A DNA stretch of 64,000 bases from Cryptomeria japonica (GCF_030272615.1 NC_081405.1:159424317-159488316); one strand, 5' to 3'; positions 1 through 12,046 are shown, numbered from the stretch's first letter. The notes: generated by a model from the letters alone, not told the origin. Translations and numbers: made by a program.

Positions 1-321
1 ACATGTGTCTCCATAATTACCATGTATCAGATAATAAACCAAAAAACTTGATTGGTTAGGGTTTAACAACTAATAGGGTTTACTGGTTACATTACATAGA
101 AAGGTTTAACCCTTTACACCGGTTCACCAGTTCAACTCACAAACTTTACATACCGGTTTACAACATCTTCCACAAAGCTCTTCTTACCAGTTACTAGCCA
201 ATATCAAAAACAACAATATCATCAATAACATGAATACCATTACTAGTTCAATTGACATCAATGACAACATATCATTAATGCAATCTCTATGCAAAATGCA
301 AACAAACTCAAAATGCCAACA
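1..321 (-). mobile_element. Partial LTR, Sirevirus-like copia, cut by window edge
   Basis: The stretch ends in a short motif, AAAATGCCAACA, that also closes the LTR at 25303-25314. Read on the minus strand it gives a copia LTR start, TGTTGGCATTTTGA. It also shares with that family repeated ACCGGT-type words and a stretch about a spacer of type 'catcaatgacaa'. It appears to be the 5' portion of a minus-strand LTR whose remainder lies left of the window. The subfamily differs from the element at 17748-25314, because the body does not align obviously. No target duplication can be tested. A solo LTR is equally possible. Confidence 0.4.
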
Positions 322-678
322 AAGAAAAGTAGGGAAAATGTTAATGTTTGATATTTTAAAGACATGACACATGGGAAGCAATTACCAAAAAATAGATGTG
401 AAAATTTGATGGAGTCTAAAGTGGCGAAGAAGACACAGGGTAAAAAGTGTAAGGAGCATTTAGTAAAATCGAAAGGGAAAAAGATAGACAAAGAAACATG
501 GTTGGCAGCTATAGAAATTCTCAAGCTTGGGATTATAATATCGAATGAATGTTCATGAGTTATCACTCATGAAGCATTATCTTTTACTTGGGTTGTTTAA
601 TGTAGGACCATTTGGGTGCACAAACACTCCTACACATCTAAAAAATAAATTATTTAATGTTTTCTTTTGTTGTGCTTT
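322..678. other. Unassigned flank of chromovirus insertion
   Basis: This stretch lies between the LTR end at 321 and the target duplication at 679-683. Removing the chromovirus joins it directly to 13507 onward, which is the 3' end of a LINE reverse transcriptase on the minus strand, so it may be the LINE's distal 3' part. A lysine-rich plus-strand reading frame at 364-558 (64 codons) has no family features I recognise and is probably chance. Confidence 0.35.
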
Positions 679-683
679 GATAT
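679..683. repeat. Target site duplication GATAT, left copy
   Basis: Five bases directly before the left LTR, identical to those directly after the right LTR at 13502-13506. This is the expected integrase footprint of an LTR element. Confidence 0.93.
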
Positions 684-767
684 TGTAATAACCCACCATA
701 ATTGAATCAACAAAATTGAGTATTCTTTTTTTTTTTTAATGTAATCATTATGTTTTATTCAATTGCA

Positions 768-930
768 TACTCTAGGCATCCATCCATTTAGGATTAGGCA
801 TTCATCCATCCGGGATGAGCATCTAACCATACGGGTTAGGCAATTGTCCATACGGGACATAAGATTCCATCTATCCAATATGGGATAGGCATCTACCCAT
901 ACGAGGTAGGCATCTATCGAAACGGGATAG
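768..930. repeat. Degenerate ~24-bp minisatellite in LTR
   Basis: Successive copies of a phrase of the type 'catctatccatacgggatagg' with variable spacing. The same run is present in the other LTR at about 9970-10125. It lies near the 3' end of the LTR in element orientation. Its role is unknown. Confidence 0.75.
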
Positions 931-2590
931 GAGATGCTATGGCCAGAGACTTAGACTCATCGGGACCATTCAGGTCCTGAGCCACTTACTAAGTACTACA
1001 CTCTTCTAACAAAAGTGCACCAGCGTCGCCATCCTTAGGAGTAATTAAATAATACAAGCTTGAATTCTGCCTCAGAATTTGGCTTAAAGCCTCGAGAAGT
1101 CAAGCGAATCCATACGGGATTCCTTCCGAGTATGCATTGAATTTCTTTTTTTTTTCAATTTAATTATCTTATCTTTCAATTAGGATTCTTACTCAACCAA
1201 GCCTAGACCCCACCCACAAATGCCTGAGTACGAGGGACAACTTCGTCCCAAGACTACCTACATACCCATTTCGGCACGGGATCAAGGCGTAAAGTATGTA
1301 GTTCTATTTTCTATTCTATGGTTTGATGTAAAGTGATTTGTGGGTACACAACCCTTTCTAGGGTCAATGTCCCAGACAGTTTCTCTGCAGTTGCTACCCA
1401 CGATGGTAGCACTTAAGCGAAGGCTCAAGATGGCCTATTGCTTGTGGCCTAAAAATAACTAGATCCTAATTCTTATCATGAGTGTCACCCTTGACCAAAT
1501 TGCAAATCACCAATATCCCTTCAAAAAAAAAAGAAATCAATTTCATGAGAGCGTTTAACTTGACCATCCCTAAAAGGGGTTTACTACAGTTTATCTCAAC
1601 GGATGTGAAAATCATTTAAAAGTTATCTTATTAAATTATCGATCCAAGGGGGATTACCCGCCCCTTGGATTTTAACTTCCAAGTGTCCCTTATTACTCCC
1701 TGATGATTTATAGGGACCATGCCACAGATGTCGTTGATGCAGCTTTATTAGGCGTTATGGTATAGGAGATGCTATGGCCAGAGACTTAGACTCATCGGGA
1801 CCATTCAGGTCCTGAGCCACTACTAAGTACTACACTCTTCTAACAAAAGTGCACCGGCGTCGCCGTCCTTAGGAGTAATTAAATAATACAAGCTTGAATT
1901 ATGCCTCGGAATTTGGCTTAAAGCCTCGGCAAGTCAAGCGAATCCATACGGGATTCCTTCCGAGTATGCATTGAATTTCTTTTTTTTTTCAATTTAATTA
2001 TCTTATCTTTCAATTAGGATTCTTACTCAACCAAGCCTAGACCCCACCCACGAATGCCTGAGTACGAGGGACAACTTCATCCCAAGACTACCTACATACC
2101 CATTTCGGCACGGGATCAAGGCATAAAGTATGTAGTTCTATTTTCTATTCTATGGTTTGATGTAAAGTGATTTGTGGGTACACAACCCTTTCTAGGGTCA
2201 ATGTCCCAGACAGTTTCTCTGCAGTTGCTACCCACGATGGTAGCGCTTAAGCGAAGGCTCAAGATGGCCTATTGCTTGTGGCCTAAAAATAACTAGATCC
2301 TAATTCTTATCATGAGTGTCACCCTTGACCAAATTGCAAATCACCAATATCCCTTCAAAAAAAAAAAGAAATCAATTTCATGAGAGCATTTAACTTGACC
2401 ATCCCTAAGAGGGGTTTACTACGGTTTATCTCAATGGATGTGAAAATCATTTAAAAGTTATCTTATTAAATTATCGATCCAAGGGGGATTACCCGCCCCT
2501 TGGATTTTAACTTCCAAGTGTCCCTTATTACTCCTCGACGATTTATAGGGACCATGCCACAGACGTCATTAATGCAGCTTTATTAGGCAT
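927..2590. repeat. 835-bp tandem duplication inside one LTR
   Basis: Unit 1 (927-1761) and unit 2 (1762 to about 2590) both start ATAGGAGATGCTATGGCC and run in parallel at a constant offset of 835 bp, with only scattered substitutions. Copy 1 ends in 'aggcgttatggt', where copy 2 continues into the normal LTR ('aggcattaagtg'). The partner LTR has a single copy starting near 10122, so the duplication happened after insertion, or in one LTR only. Confidence 0.92.
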
Positions 2591-3309
2591 TAAGTGCAGT
2601 AGTTCAACACAACGGCATTACCCGTAAATGTGACCCAGAGGCACCGTATATACCGAACGCTGCTAGTTTTGGTTTTCCAACTTCCTTTGTTTAGTTTCTA
2701 AACTAAGAGCTTATGAAACATCATGCTTGAAATATAATTATGAAATGGATGTACATAATTTAAACTTTAAATACTATTTGAAAAAGAGAAATATCATTAT
2801 TCTACAATTAAACTAATTAATACATGTATTGGCATGGTAATGATAATTGTGAACTTACGTGCAATTGCTTGAAGATAAAGAATGCGAAATAATATAAATG
2901 CAATGCAAAAGTAACGCCATTTACATACAAAATGCAGAAATGTTTTCTCTTATCACGAGACTAATTAATTATCGAGTTACTAATTCCACATGAGTGATTA
3001 GCTTATACTTTTTGAAATTTTGGATCAAATTGAAATAATAAGACTTATTTGTCTTTAAGTAAATCAAAATCATTGATCAAATAATCCAATAATTCCCTAA
3101 AGGAATTGAAACAATAATTTGATTTCCATCTTTTGCTAATTTAAAAAAATAATAATTTAACTAAACAATTATATAAAATAAAAAAATTAACTTAAATTTA
3201 ATTTAAAACGATATAAAAAAAAAGTAACTTAAATTTTTTATTAAAAACGATTTTAAAAGTTTCATCGAAATTAATCATTAAGAAAAGTGAATTATTTTAA
3301 TATAGTAAT

Positions 3310-3480
3310 TAGGGGGTGGGGACCACGGGTCCCATCACCCCCCCGCAATCTTGCATGCGCAGGCCCGTAGGGGATGAGGGGGCCGCGTGGTCCCCTCCAC
3401 TCCCCTGCGGCCACTTACAGTGACCACAGGGTAGTGGGGGGTACCATTAACCCCGCAGTCTCAAAACCGCCGCCCTCCGT
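3310..3480. other. GC-rich block in LTR
   Basis: A dense G/C patch with G-runs (for example GGGGGTGGGGACCACGGG) and several short inverted repeats around CGGGTCCC and GGGGCCGCG. The surrounding LTR is strongly AT-rich. The equivalent block in the other LTR is at about 11680-11850 and is well conserved. It could fold into hairpins or G-quadruplexes. No coding meaning was found. Confidence 0.6.
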
Positions 3481-3573
3481 ACTTCTGACATTTTCAGAGA
3501 CCGTGCTAAAATAAATGCAGTACGCTATAATGATAATGTGGTGTTAGTATTAATATGTTAACATTGGAATAAA

Positions 3574-3578
<5 letters not shown>

Positions 3579-3611
<33 letters not shown>
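3579..3611. repeat. (TA)n microsatellite
   Basis: An uninterrupted TA run of about 16 units. The corresponding position in the other LTR has a longer compound TA plus ATGT array (11941-12046). Confidence 0.95.
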
Positions 3612-3613
<2 letters not shown>

Positions 3614-5059
3614 TAATTCACAGTTTAAATTAAATGGGTACAGAAAGTAGATTTTGGATTAAAAGGATAAAAACACTAAAGTAAACAATAAGGATTCATT
3701 CACAGGGTGAATAATCTAGAAAGTTATTCTCATAGATAAACAATCCAGGAAGATGAAAGATAGATGATTATGTTGGGAAATGCAAGCTCATAAAATTTAC
3801 AGAGATAACTTACATGTTGCTTCCTCATAGAGGTTTATTCTCAGAGATAAACAATCCAGATAAAATAATCATTTCCAGCCATGAAGATAGATGAATTATG
3901 CTGGTAAATGCAAGCTCATAAGGTGTGTTTTTAATCTAATTTTCAATCTAAAACTTATAGAGATAAACTTATATTTTACTTCTTCACAAAGAGTTATTCA
4001 TAGAGATAAAAAAGAATAATCATACAGATTTAAATATTATAGGGAGAAATTTAGAATAATCGCAGTAAAATCTATCCTTACTTTCAACAAAAAAAAATTT
4101 TCTACAGAGAATTTATATAACCAGATATAGAGGAAATAATCACAGCGAAATCTCTTTAAAGGATGAGATTCAGAATTCTAATCAATAACCAGAGAGATGA
4201 TTCTAGAGAAAAAGAAAGATGGTTCTAATCTAGTTCTTCAGCAAGAATCGATTTAAAACTTAATAAGAAATTTTAAACAATTTTGATCTAATTCCTATCA
4301 AGAATTTGAAATATATGGATCTAACTTCTTAAACAAATGAATCTAATTCTTATAAAAAAAATTGAAACTAATGGATCTAATTCTTATCAAGAATTTGAAA
4401 CAAATGAATCTAATTCTTAAACAAATTAATCTACTTATTATCAAAAATTTGAAACTAATGGATCTAATTTCTTAAACAAATTAATCTAATCTAAATTGCA
4501 GCAAGGATGAGATGCATGAAAACTCAATTGAAAGAACCTGGATGCTTGAAACTGGTGTCGAATCCCCTATGAACCTCCCTTGATCCTTCAAACTTGAAAG
4601 AAGTCCTTCAAAGCAAAATCTTAGCTATTCTCCAAAACCAAAATATGACTACCAAAGAAAAATTTACTTGAAGAATTTCTTTATGGAATTACCAACTCCC
4701 TTTTTGAAAACTTGTATATCTTTTATAAGAAAAATCCCCAAATTCCACTACTTAAATTTTTAATTAAAAAAAAGAGATTCTCTCCCAATTTGGCCTCCAT
4801 GCAAATTGATTAGACTTAGTGGGAGGAGTTACATGCAAGGTGGTGGAGAAGCCTCTAGAAGCTTCTTATTCTTCCTACAACATGTGCCATAATTTGGGTG
4901 AGGAAATTTAAATAAACAATTAAGAAAAAAAAGTATATTTTCCATGTGTGTGTGTTTTATTATTTTTATTGCTTTATAATATTCATTCAATAGTTTATTC
5001 AAAAGAAATATAATAGAGTTTGTATTTAAATCCAAAGGTGATAAAGGAGGGTTGTGACA

Positions 5060-5073
5060 TCCTCCCCCCCTTA
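5060..5073 (-). promoter_or_regulatory. Polypurine tract of chromovirus
   Basis: Read on the minus strand it is AAGGGGGGGGAGGA, ending exactly at the start of the 3' LTR. This is the expected plus-strand DNA synthesis primer. Confidence 0.9.
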
Positions 5074-5132
5074 ATTTGTGCATCGTCCCGATGTACTTAT
5101 TAAATGCATTCAAAAGAGTTTATAAATCATGT

Positions 5133-6890
5133 TTAAAACAAAAAAGGAAACAACTGCTGCATCTCCTTCGTATCTTCCCACGTGGCATTCTTTTCATCAT
5201 ACTGGCCCCATTGCACTTTGCACTGATCAACCTCTCTGTTGCGCAACTGGCACTGACGCCTCTCCAAGATTCTAAATGGCTCTATCATTATTCCTCCCAT
5301 TTCTTGGACCCGTAAAGCATCCCAATTCAAAATGTGTTTCTCATCAGGTACATACTTTTTAAGAAGAGATACATGGAAGACATCATGGATTCGGCTCAAT
5401 TGGGGAGGTAAGGCCAACTGGTATGCAATTGGATTAATGCTTCCGAATATTTCAAAAGGTCCAACATAACGAGGTGCAAGCTTAGTCTTTTTCCCAAATC
5501 TTATGGAACTCTTGTGTGGCCTAACCCTTAGGAAGACTTTCTTTCCTACCTCAAACTCCCTTGGTGTCCTGTTTTTGTCTGCATAACTTTTCTGCCTATC
5601 TAAGGCTTCCTTCAATCTTTGCCTAATTTCCTTAGTTTTCCTTTCCATTTCTTTCAACATATCTATCCCAGTAATCACTCTATCTTCAAGACTATCCCAA
5701 CTCAAAGGTGTTCGACATGGTCTACCATACAAAGCTTCAAAAGGTGCCATTCCCAAAGATGTTTGATATGTATTATTGTAAGCAAACTCTACCAAAGGTA
5801 GGTACTCTTCCCATTTCCTCTGTTGGTCCATGCAGTACATGCGAAGCAGGTCTTCCATAATCTGATTTGTCCTTTCTGTTTGACCGTCGATTTCAGGATG
5901 GTATGTGGTGCTAAAATTTAGTTGAGTTCCTAGAGTTGATTGAAGAGTGGTCCAAAACCTTGAAGTGAATCTAGCATCTCTATCTGATATGATTTTCTCT
6001 GGTATTCCATGCAACCTAAATATTTCCTTAACAAAGCATCTAGCCAAGGTAGGTGCATCATCTATCAGATTTCCTGGTATAAAGTGTGCCACCTTAGTGA
6101 GTTTGTCAATTACCACCATTATTGCATCATGCCTAGAAGGTGACATGGGTAACCCTTGCACAAAATCCATGCTAATAACTTGCCACTTGTGTTGAGGTAC
6201 ATCATGCAATTGCAACAATCCTGTTGGGTGTCTATGTTCTGCCTTTACTCTTTGACACTCCAAACATTTAGCTACATACTTGACAATATCATTCTTCAAC
6301 CCTTGCCAAAAGTATAACTTCTTTAGATCTGCATAAAGTTTGTTAACTCCTGGGTGCCCTAAATAAGGGGCATTGAGAGCCTCCGACAAGACTACTTCCC
6401 TTAAGTTCCCTGAATTAGGAATATAGATTCTATTATTGTATCTGAGCAACCCATCTTCATCTAATGTATACCCTTTGACCTTAAGATCTATTGGGTTGTG
6501 TTCTAAAGTCAATTTGACTTGCTCATACCATGGGTCATGTCCTTGTTCATCCATTACTTGCCTTTTGAAAGAGGTTTTGAATGTTGCTATAGTCATCAAG
6601 TGTCTCCTCCTACTTAAGGCATCTACCACCCTATTTTCTTTCCCCTTAATATATTCAATTTCAAAATCATATTCGCTTAGAAACTCTAACCACCTTCTTT
6701 GTCTAGCATTTAAGTGAGGCTGGGTAAAGATGTATTTTAGTCCTTGGTTATCTGACTTTAGCTCAAAGGACTTCCCTAGTAAGAAGTGTCTCCATTTTTG
6801 TAGGGCATGCACAATTGCTACCAATTCTAAGTCGTGGGGTGCATGATTGACTTCATGAGTCTTTAGCTTCCTGGATTCGTAAGCTACCAC
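5133..6890 (-). pseudogene. Chromovirus RNase H, integrase and chromodomain
   Basis: An open stretch of 585 codons forming the C-terminal half of Pol. Residues 1-95 are the end of RNase H (the tail 'VVDALSRR' is typical). Residues 170-215 are the integrase zinc-binding region, with Cys209 and Cys212 visible. The catalytic core has Asp242, Asp303 and Glu339, with the correct 35-residue spacing between the last two. Residues about 537-585 form a chromodomain-like module ('EPFRILERR', 'VQWGQYDEKNATWE'). The integrase triad looks intact. The frame differs from the upstream reverse transcriptase because of a frameshift near 6960-6975, so the stretch is cut off from Pol and its first Met is not a true start. 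It is followed by the PPT. Confidence 0.9.
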
Positions 6891-7012
6891 CCCTTCATCT
6901 TGGACAAGTACTCCTCCTAACCCTTCAATAGAAGCATCATTTACAACTGTGAAGTGTCCATTCGATCTGGTACCTTTAGAATGGGTGTTGAAGTTAGTTT
7001 TCCCTTCAAGAT

Positions 7013-7816
7013 TTAAAATGCCTTATCACTTTGCTCGGTCCACACAAACCTTTTACCCTTCCTTTGTAATGAGGTGATGGGATTTTCTATCTTAGAGAAT
7101 CCTTCCACAAACCTCCTATAGTAACCTGCTAGCCCCATAATGCTTCTTACCTCTAAAACATTCTTAGGGATTGGCCATTCTACTATTGCCTTTATTTTAT
7201 TTGGGTTGACTGCTATTCCTTCCTTTGATATTATATGCCCAAGGTAGTGAATCTTTTCCTCAAAGAAGGCACATTTGGACAATTTCCCATATAACTTATG
7301 TTCTCTCAACCTTTGCAAAACAATTTGTAGGTGCACTAAATTTTCCTCTTCATTTCTAGAGTAAATCAATATGTCATCCAGAAATACCAAAACAAATTTA
7401 TCCAAGTAGTCATGGAGTACACTATTCATTAGGTTCATAAATGTAGTTGGGGCATTAGTTACACCAAAAGGAACTACTATGAATTCATAATGTCCATATC
7501 TAGTCCTGAAGGTTGTTTTCGGAATGTCTTCCTCCTTAATTCTGAGTTGATGGTAACTTGACCGGAGGTCTATCTTTGAGAAAATTGCCGCTCCTTTCAT
7601 TTGGTCAAAAAGATCCTCTATGCAAGGTAAGGGATACCTATTCTTTATGGTGACTTTTTTCAACATCCTATAGTCGATGCATAGCCTTAAGGTTCCATCC
7701 TTCTTCTTAACAAATAAAACTGGCACTCCCCATGGTGATACACTTGGCCTTATTAATCCCTTAGCTAAGAGTTCCTCTAATTGAATTTTGAGCTCTTGTA
7801 ATTCAATTGTGTTCAT
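7013..7816 (-). pseudogene. Chromovirus reverse transcriptase
   Basis: 267 codons of gypsy reverse transcriptase. Visible motifs are '[10 protein letters not shown]' (residues 45-54), '[13 protein letters not shown]' (81-93), the catalytic 'FLDDILIYS' (145-153), and a thumb region with '[10 protein letters not shown]'. The catalytic aspartates are present. A TAA stop at 7010-7012, probably from CAA by a C to T change, ends the frame. A frameshift about 40 bp further on separates it from RNase H. It was joined to the protease frame upstream before a TGA arose at 7847-7849. Confidence 0.92.
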
Positions 7817-7849
7817 CCGGTAAGGTGCCCTTGATACTGGTTCAGCTCC

Positions 7850-8695
7850 TCAGAGTACTTCGATAGAAAAGTCAAACTTCCTCTTAGGGGGTAAACCGGG
7901 TAATTCTTCTAGAAAAACATCCTTAAATTCCTTCAAAAAAGGGGTATTTTCAAATGTTGGTGTAATTTCCTCCTTTCCTTCATCAATTTCAACCATATAG
8001 ATTTGACCTCCTCTTCTCCTTTCCTTCTTTAATTGCATTGCTGAGATGGTTTCTATATTAATTGGTTTAAACTTTCCTTGGATTGTGACCCTTTTCCCCC
8101 CATCATCCAAACATTCAACAACTTTGTTATAGCAATCTACATTAGCTTGATGGTCTGTTAACCAACTCATTCCCATAATTACATCATATAATCCTAGGGG
8201 TGCCACATAGAGATCTACCCTTGTTTCGAACTCAGGAAATTGTACCCTTGCCCTTGGTAAACACTTAGTTACTTCCCTAGTTGCCTTATCCCCATATTGA
8301 ACCGTCCATGATGACTCCATTTGATTAACTTTTAATGCATATTTGTTTACTAATTCAGGTGAGATGAAACATTCAGATGATCCAGTGTCAATTAGAATTG
8401 ATATTGGTTGTTCAAATAGTGTACCTGTAGTTTCCACGGGAACATTCTGGTATCTTCCTCTTTGGTTCCTAACCGCTGCATGAATCCTTTGTTGGGGCCC
8501 TTGTTGGGGTTGATTGGCCCTAATTTGTCCTTGCATCCTAGGGCACTCTCTAGCAAAATGGTTTTCCCCGCACATAAAGCATCTGCCTGGAGGACCCCTC
8601 CTACCTTGATTTCTAGGGGGATCATTCCTTGTTTCATTGGCCCTGGGTGGATAAGTTATCCTATTTTGCTGGTCATTCCTGTTATAGTTGCCCAT
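7850..8695 (-). pseudogene. Chromovirus Gag zinc knuckle and protease
   Basis: 281 codons. A CCHC knuckle, 'CFMCGENHFAREC' (residues 39-51), is the nucleic-acid-binding end of Gag. It is followed by an aspartic protease with the active-site 'LIDTGSSE' (Asp103-Gly105) and a second block 'YDVIMGMSWL'. The C-terminal part ('FLEELPGLPPKRK') leads into the reverse transcriptase. It is in frame with the next piece and separated only by a TGA at 7847-7849. The visible Met is internal; the frame continues upstream beyond a stop near 8807. Confidence 0.9.
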
Positions 8696-8809
8696 GTTAT
8701 TATTGCCCCTGTTATTATCATTTCCATTCCTCTGATATTGATTAGGTGGTGGCCTTCTTTCAGAAGAATTATTCCTTTGACCCTTGTTGAAATTAGTATT
8801 TCCATTGAA

Positions 8810-9723
8810 TTATTGCTTCCTTTTAAATGAGTGGTTCCCATTATAGTTTTGCCCTGCTAGTGTTTGAATCTTCCTCTCTTGCCTTAGGGACTTTTCAAGT
8901 ACTTCATTCATGTTTCTGGGACCATGCATGTCAACCTTTTCCCCTATGTTGGTGTTTAACCCCAAAATGAACTTCCTTGCTTGGCCTTCCTCATCCTTTT
9001 GGTACATAGGCACATACTTAAGCAACTTGGCGAACTTATCCCAATATTGTTGAACGGATAGGGACCCTTGACGTAGATTATGGAATTATGTCACTTTCTC
9101 ATCAAAGAACAATTGAGGGAGCCACCTATCTCAGAAGTGGTGAACAAATTGATCCCATGTGACCGTATCCTTGTTATACCCATTTTGTTCCTTAGTGTTG
9201 GTCCACCAACTAGCTACCTCCCCTGTGAGTTGATAGGAACCCCATAAAGCCTTGGTTGTTTGCTAAAATCTCTTAGCTCAAAATATTTTTCCATTTCATT
9301 TAGCCAATTCTTAGCCCCTTCACCAATCTGCCTCCCATCAAACTTAGGAGGGGTGATTTTCTTTAAGTCCTTGGAGAGTTCCAATAGGTTATTTTCCTTT
9401 CTATTACCCATCACATTCCCTTGATCACTACCAGGGTTTCCATTTTCGGTACCACTTCTATTTTCATAGTCATTCTACCTTTCCCTAAGGTCCTACAGTG
9501 ATTGTTCCAAGAAATTGATTTTATCTCTTTGTTTGGTTAGAAGGTCAATTATAGATTGGACCCCATCTCCGTTATTCCCTGGGTTGTGTCGATCCTCTTC
9601 ATGGTCTTCCTCATGGTTTTCTTCATGGTTTTCCTCATGGTTTTCCTCATGGTTTTCTTCCCTTCGACTCCTAGTACGTCTTCCATTACCCCTTCCTCTT
9701 CCTCTTCCTCTTCCTCTTGCCAT
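8810..9723 (-). pseudogene. Chromovirus Gag, N-terminal and capsid part
   Basis: Three broken pieces. 9723-9493 begins MARGRGRGRGRG, a basic Gly/Arg-rich start followed by acidic ENHE repeats. 9414-9214 contains a capsid-type phrase 'PPKFDGRQIGEGAKNWL'. 9025-8810 contains 'KFILGLNTNIGEKV'. The pieces lie in two frames, so at least one frameshift and several stops have accumulated. Met at 9723 is a credible original start: it lies about 150 bp after the PBS and opens the only Gag-like frame there. Confidence 0.8.
9598..9662. repeat. 12-bp coding repeat (ENHE) in gag
   Basis: On the plus strand, TCATGGTTTTC-type units repeat about five to six times and encode successive Glu-Asn-His-Glu blocks on the minus strand. 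This tract can readily vary in length by slippage. Confidence 0.8.
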
Positions 9724-9862
9724 TCTAGGTTTTACCTGAAAGTTAAATTATGTAGTTAGTTTTTTTGATTTAGGATTTTAAAAAAATTAATTTCTACTAT
9801 TGTAAAACATTCCCTTAGTTGAATAAATTGAAGTGAGCACAAGGCCTAGATTTCAACCTTTT

Positions 9863-9873
9863 CTCTAATACCA
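9863..9873 (-). promoter_or_regulatory. Primer-binding site, initiator Met tRNA type
   Basis: The minus strand reads TGGTATTAGAG, two bases after the end of the 5' LTR. It differs by one base from the canonical plant iMet-type PBS TGGTATCAGAG. Confidence 0.88.
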
Positions 9874-11936
9874 CATGTAATAACCCACCATAATTGAATC
9901 AACAAAATTGAGTATTCTTTTTTTTTTGTTTAATGTAATCATTATGTTTTATTCAATTGCATACTCTAAGCATCCATCCATTTAGGATTAGGCATTCATC
10001 CATCCAGGATGAGCATCTAACCATACGGGTTAGGCAATTGTCCATATGGGACATAAGATTCCATCTATCCAATACGGGATAGGCATCTACCCATATGGGG
10101 TAGGCATCTATCCAAATGGGATAGGAGATGCTCTGGCCAGAGACTTAGACTCATCGGGACCATTCAGGTCCTGAGCCACTCACTAAGTACTACACTCTTC
10201 TAAAAAAAGTGCACCGAGGTCGCCGTCCTTAGGAGTAATTAAATAATACAAGCTTGAATTCCACCTCAGAATTTGGCTTAAAGCCTCGGGAAGTCAAGCG
10301 AATCCATACGGGATTCCTTCCGAGTATGCATTGAATTTTTTTTTTTTTTCAATTTAATTATCTTATCTTTCAATTAGGATTCTTACTCAACCAAGCCTAG
10401 ACCCCACCCACGAATGCCTGAGTACGAGGGACAACTCTATCCCAAGACTGCCTACATACCCATTTCGGCACGGGATCAAGGCGTAAAGTATGTAGTTCTA
10501 TTTTCTATTCTATGGTTTGATGTAAACTGATTTGTGGGTACACAACCCTTTCTAGGGTCAATGTCCCAAACAGTTTCTTTGCGGTTGCTACCCACGATGG
10601 TAGCGCTTAAGTGAAGGCTCAAGATGGCCTATTGCTTGTGGCCTAAAAATAACTAGATCCTAATTCTTATCATGAGTGTCACCCTTGACCAAATTGCAAA
10701 TCACCAATATCCCTTCAAGATTAAAAAAAAAAAGAAATCAATTTCATGAGAGCATTTAACTTGACCATCCCTAAAAGGGATTTACTACGGTTTATCTCAA
10801 CGAATGTGAAAATCATTTAAAAGTTATCTTATTAAATTATCGATCCAAGGGGGATTACCCGCCCCTTGGATTTTAACTTCCAAGTGTCCCTTATTACTCC
10901 TCGACAATTTATAGGGATGATGCCACAGATGTCATTGATGCAGCTCTATTAGGCGTTAAGTGTAGTAGTTCAACATGACGACATTACCCGTAAACGTGAT
11001 CCAGAGGCACCGTATATACCAAACGCTACTAGTTTTGGTTTTCCAACTTCCTTTGTTTAGTTTCTAAACTAAGAGCCTATGAAAGATCATGCTTGAAATA
11101 TAATTACGAAATGGATGTACACAATTTAAACTTTAAATACTATTTGAAAAAGAGAAATATCATTATTCTACAATCAAACGAATTAATACATGTATTGGCA
11201 TGGTAATGATAATTGTGAACTTACGTGCAATTGCTTGAAGATAAAGAATGCGAAATAATATAAATGCAATGCAAAAGTAACGTCATTTACATACAAAATG
11301 CAGAAATGTTTTCTCTTATCGTGAGACTAATTAATTATCGAGTTACTAATTCCACATGAGTGATTAGCTTATACTTTTTGAAATTTTGGATCAAATTGAA
11401 ATAATAAGACTTATTTGTTTTTAAGTAAATCAAAATCATTGATCAAATAATCCAATAATTCCCTAAAGGAATTGAAACAATAATTTGATTTCCATCTTTT
11501 GCTAATTTAAAAAAAAAAAAAATTAACTAAACAATTATATAAAATAAAAAAAATTAACTTAAATTTAATTTAAAACGATATAAAAAAAAAGTAACTTAAA
11601 TTTTTGATTAAAAATGATTTTAAAAGTTTCATCAAAATTAATCATTAAGCAAAGTGAATTGTTTTAATATAGTAATTAGGGGGTGGGGACCACGGGTCCC
11701 ATCACCCCCCGTGGTCCTGCATGCGCAGGCCCGTAGGGGATGAGGGGGCCGCGTGGTCCCCTCCACTCCCCTATGGCCACTTACGATGACCGTAGGGTAG
11801 TGGGGGTACCATTAACCCCGCGGTCTCAAAACCGCTGCCCTGCATACTTCTGACATTTTCAGAGACCATGCTAAAATAAATGCAGTACGCTATAATGATA
11901 ATGTGGTGTTAGTATTAATATGTTAACATTGGAATA

Positions 11937-11940
<4 letters not shown>

Positions 11941-12015
<75 letters not shown>

Positions 12016-12046
12016 TGTATGTATGTATGTATGTATGTATGTATGG
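11941..12046. repeat. Compound (TA)n(TATG)n microsatellite
   Basis: About 45 bp of TA repeats followed by about 55 bp of ATGT/TATG tetranucleotides. The allelic site in the other LTR (3579-3611) has only TA units, so the tetranucleotide arose or expanded after insertion. Confidence 0.95.

Larger units (their letters stand above)
684..5059 (-). repeat. Chromovirus 3' LTR (4376 bp)
   Basis: Aligns with 9876-13501 over its full length but is 750 bp longer. The main cause is an 835-bp internal tandem duplication (927-1761 repeated from 1762) that the other LTR lacks. It holds a GC-rich block at about 3310-3480 inside otherwise AT-rich sequence, a TA microsatellite at about 3579-3611, and a TATA box on the minus strand at 4721-4727 (TATAAAA). 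Many differences from its partner are C/T or G/A changes at CpG sites. Confidence 0.95.

Noticed and set aside
3310-3480. CpG-rich block as a host gene promoter
   Set aside because: It occurs at the same position in both LTRs of the chromovirus and has no adjacent host gene.
5076-5315. Plus-strand 79-codon frame with a hydrophobic segment
   Set aside because: Overlaps the PPT and the integrase/chromodomain frame on the minus strand; shadow.
9515-9759. Plus-strand frames with Ser/Trp/Phe repeats
   Set aside because: Shadow of the ENHE coding repeat in gag on the minus strand.
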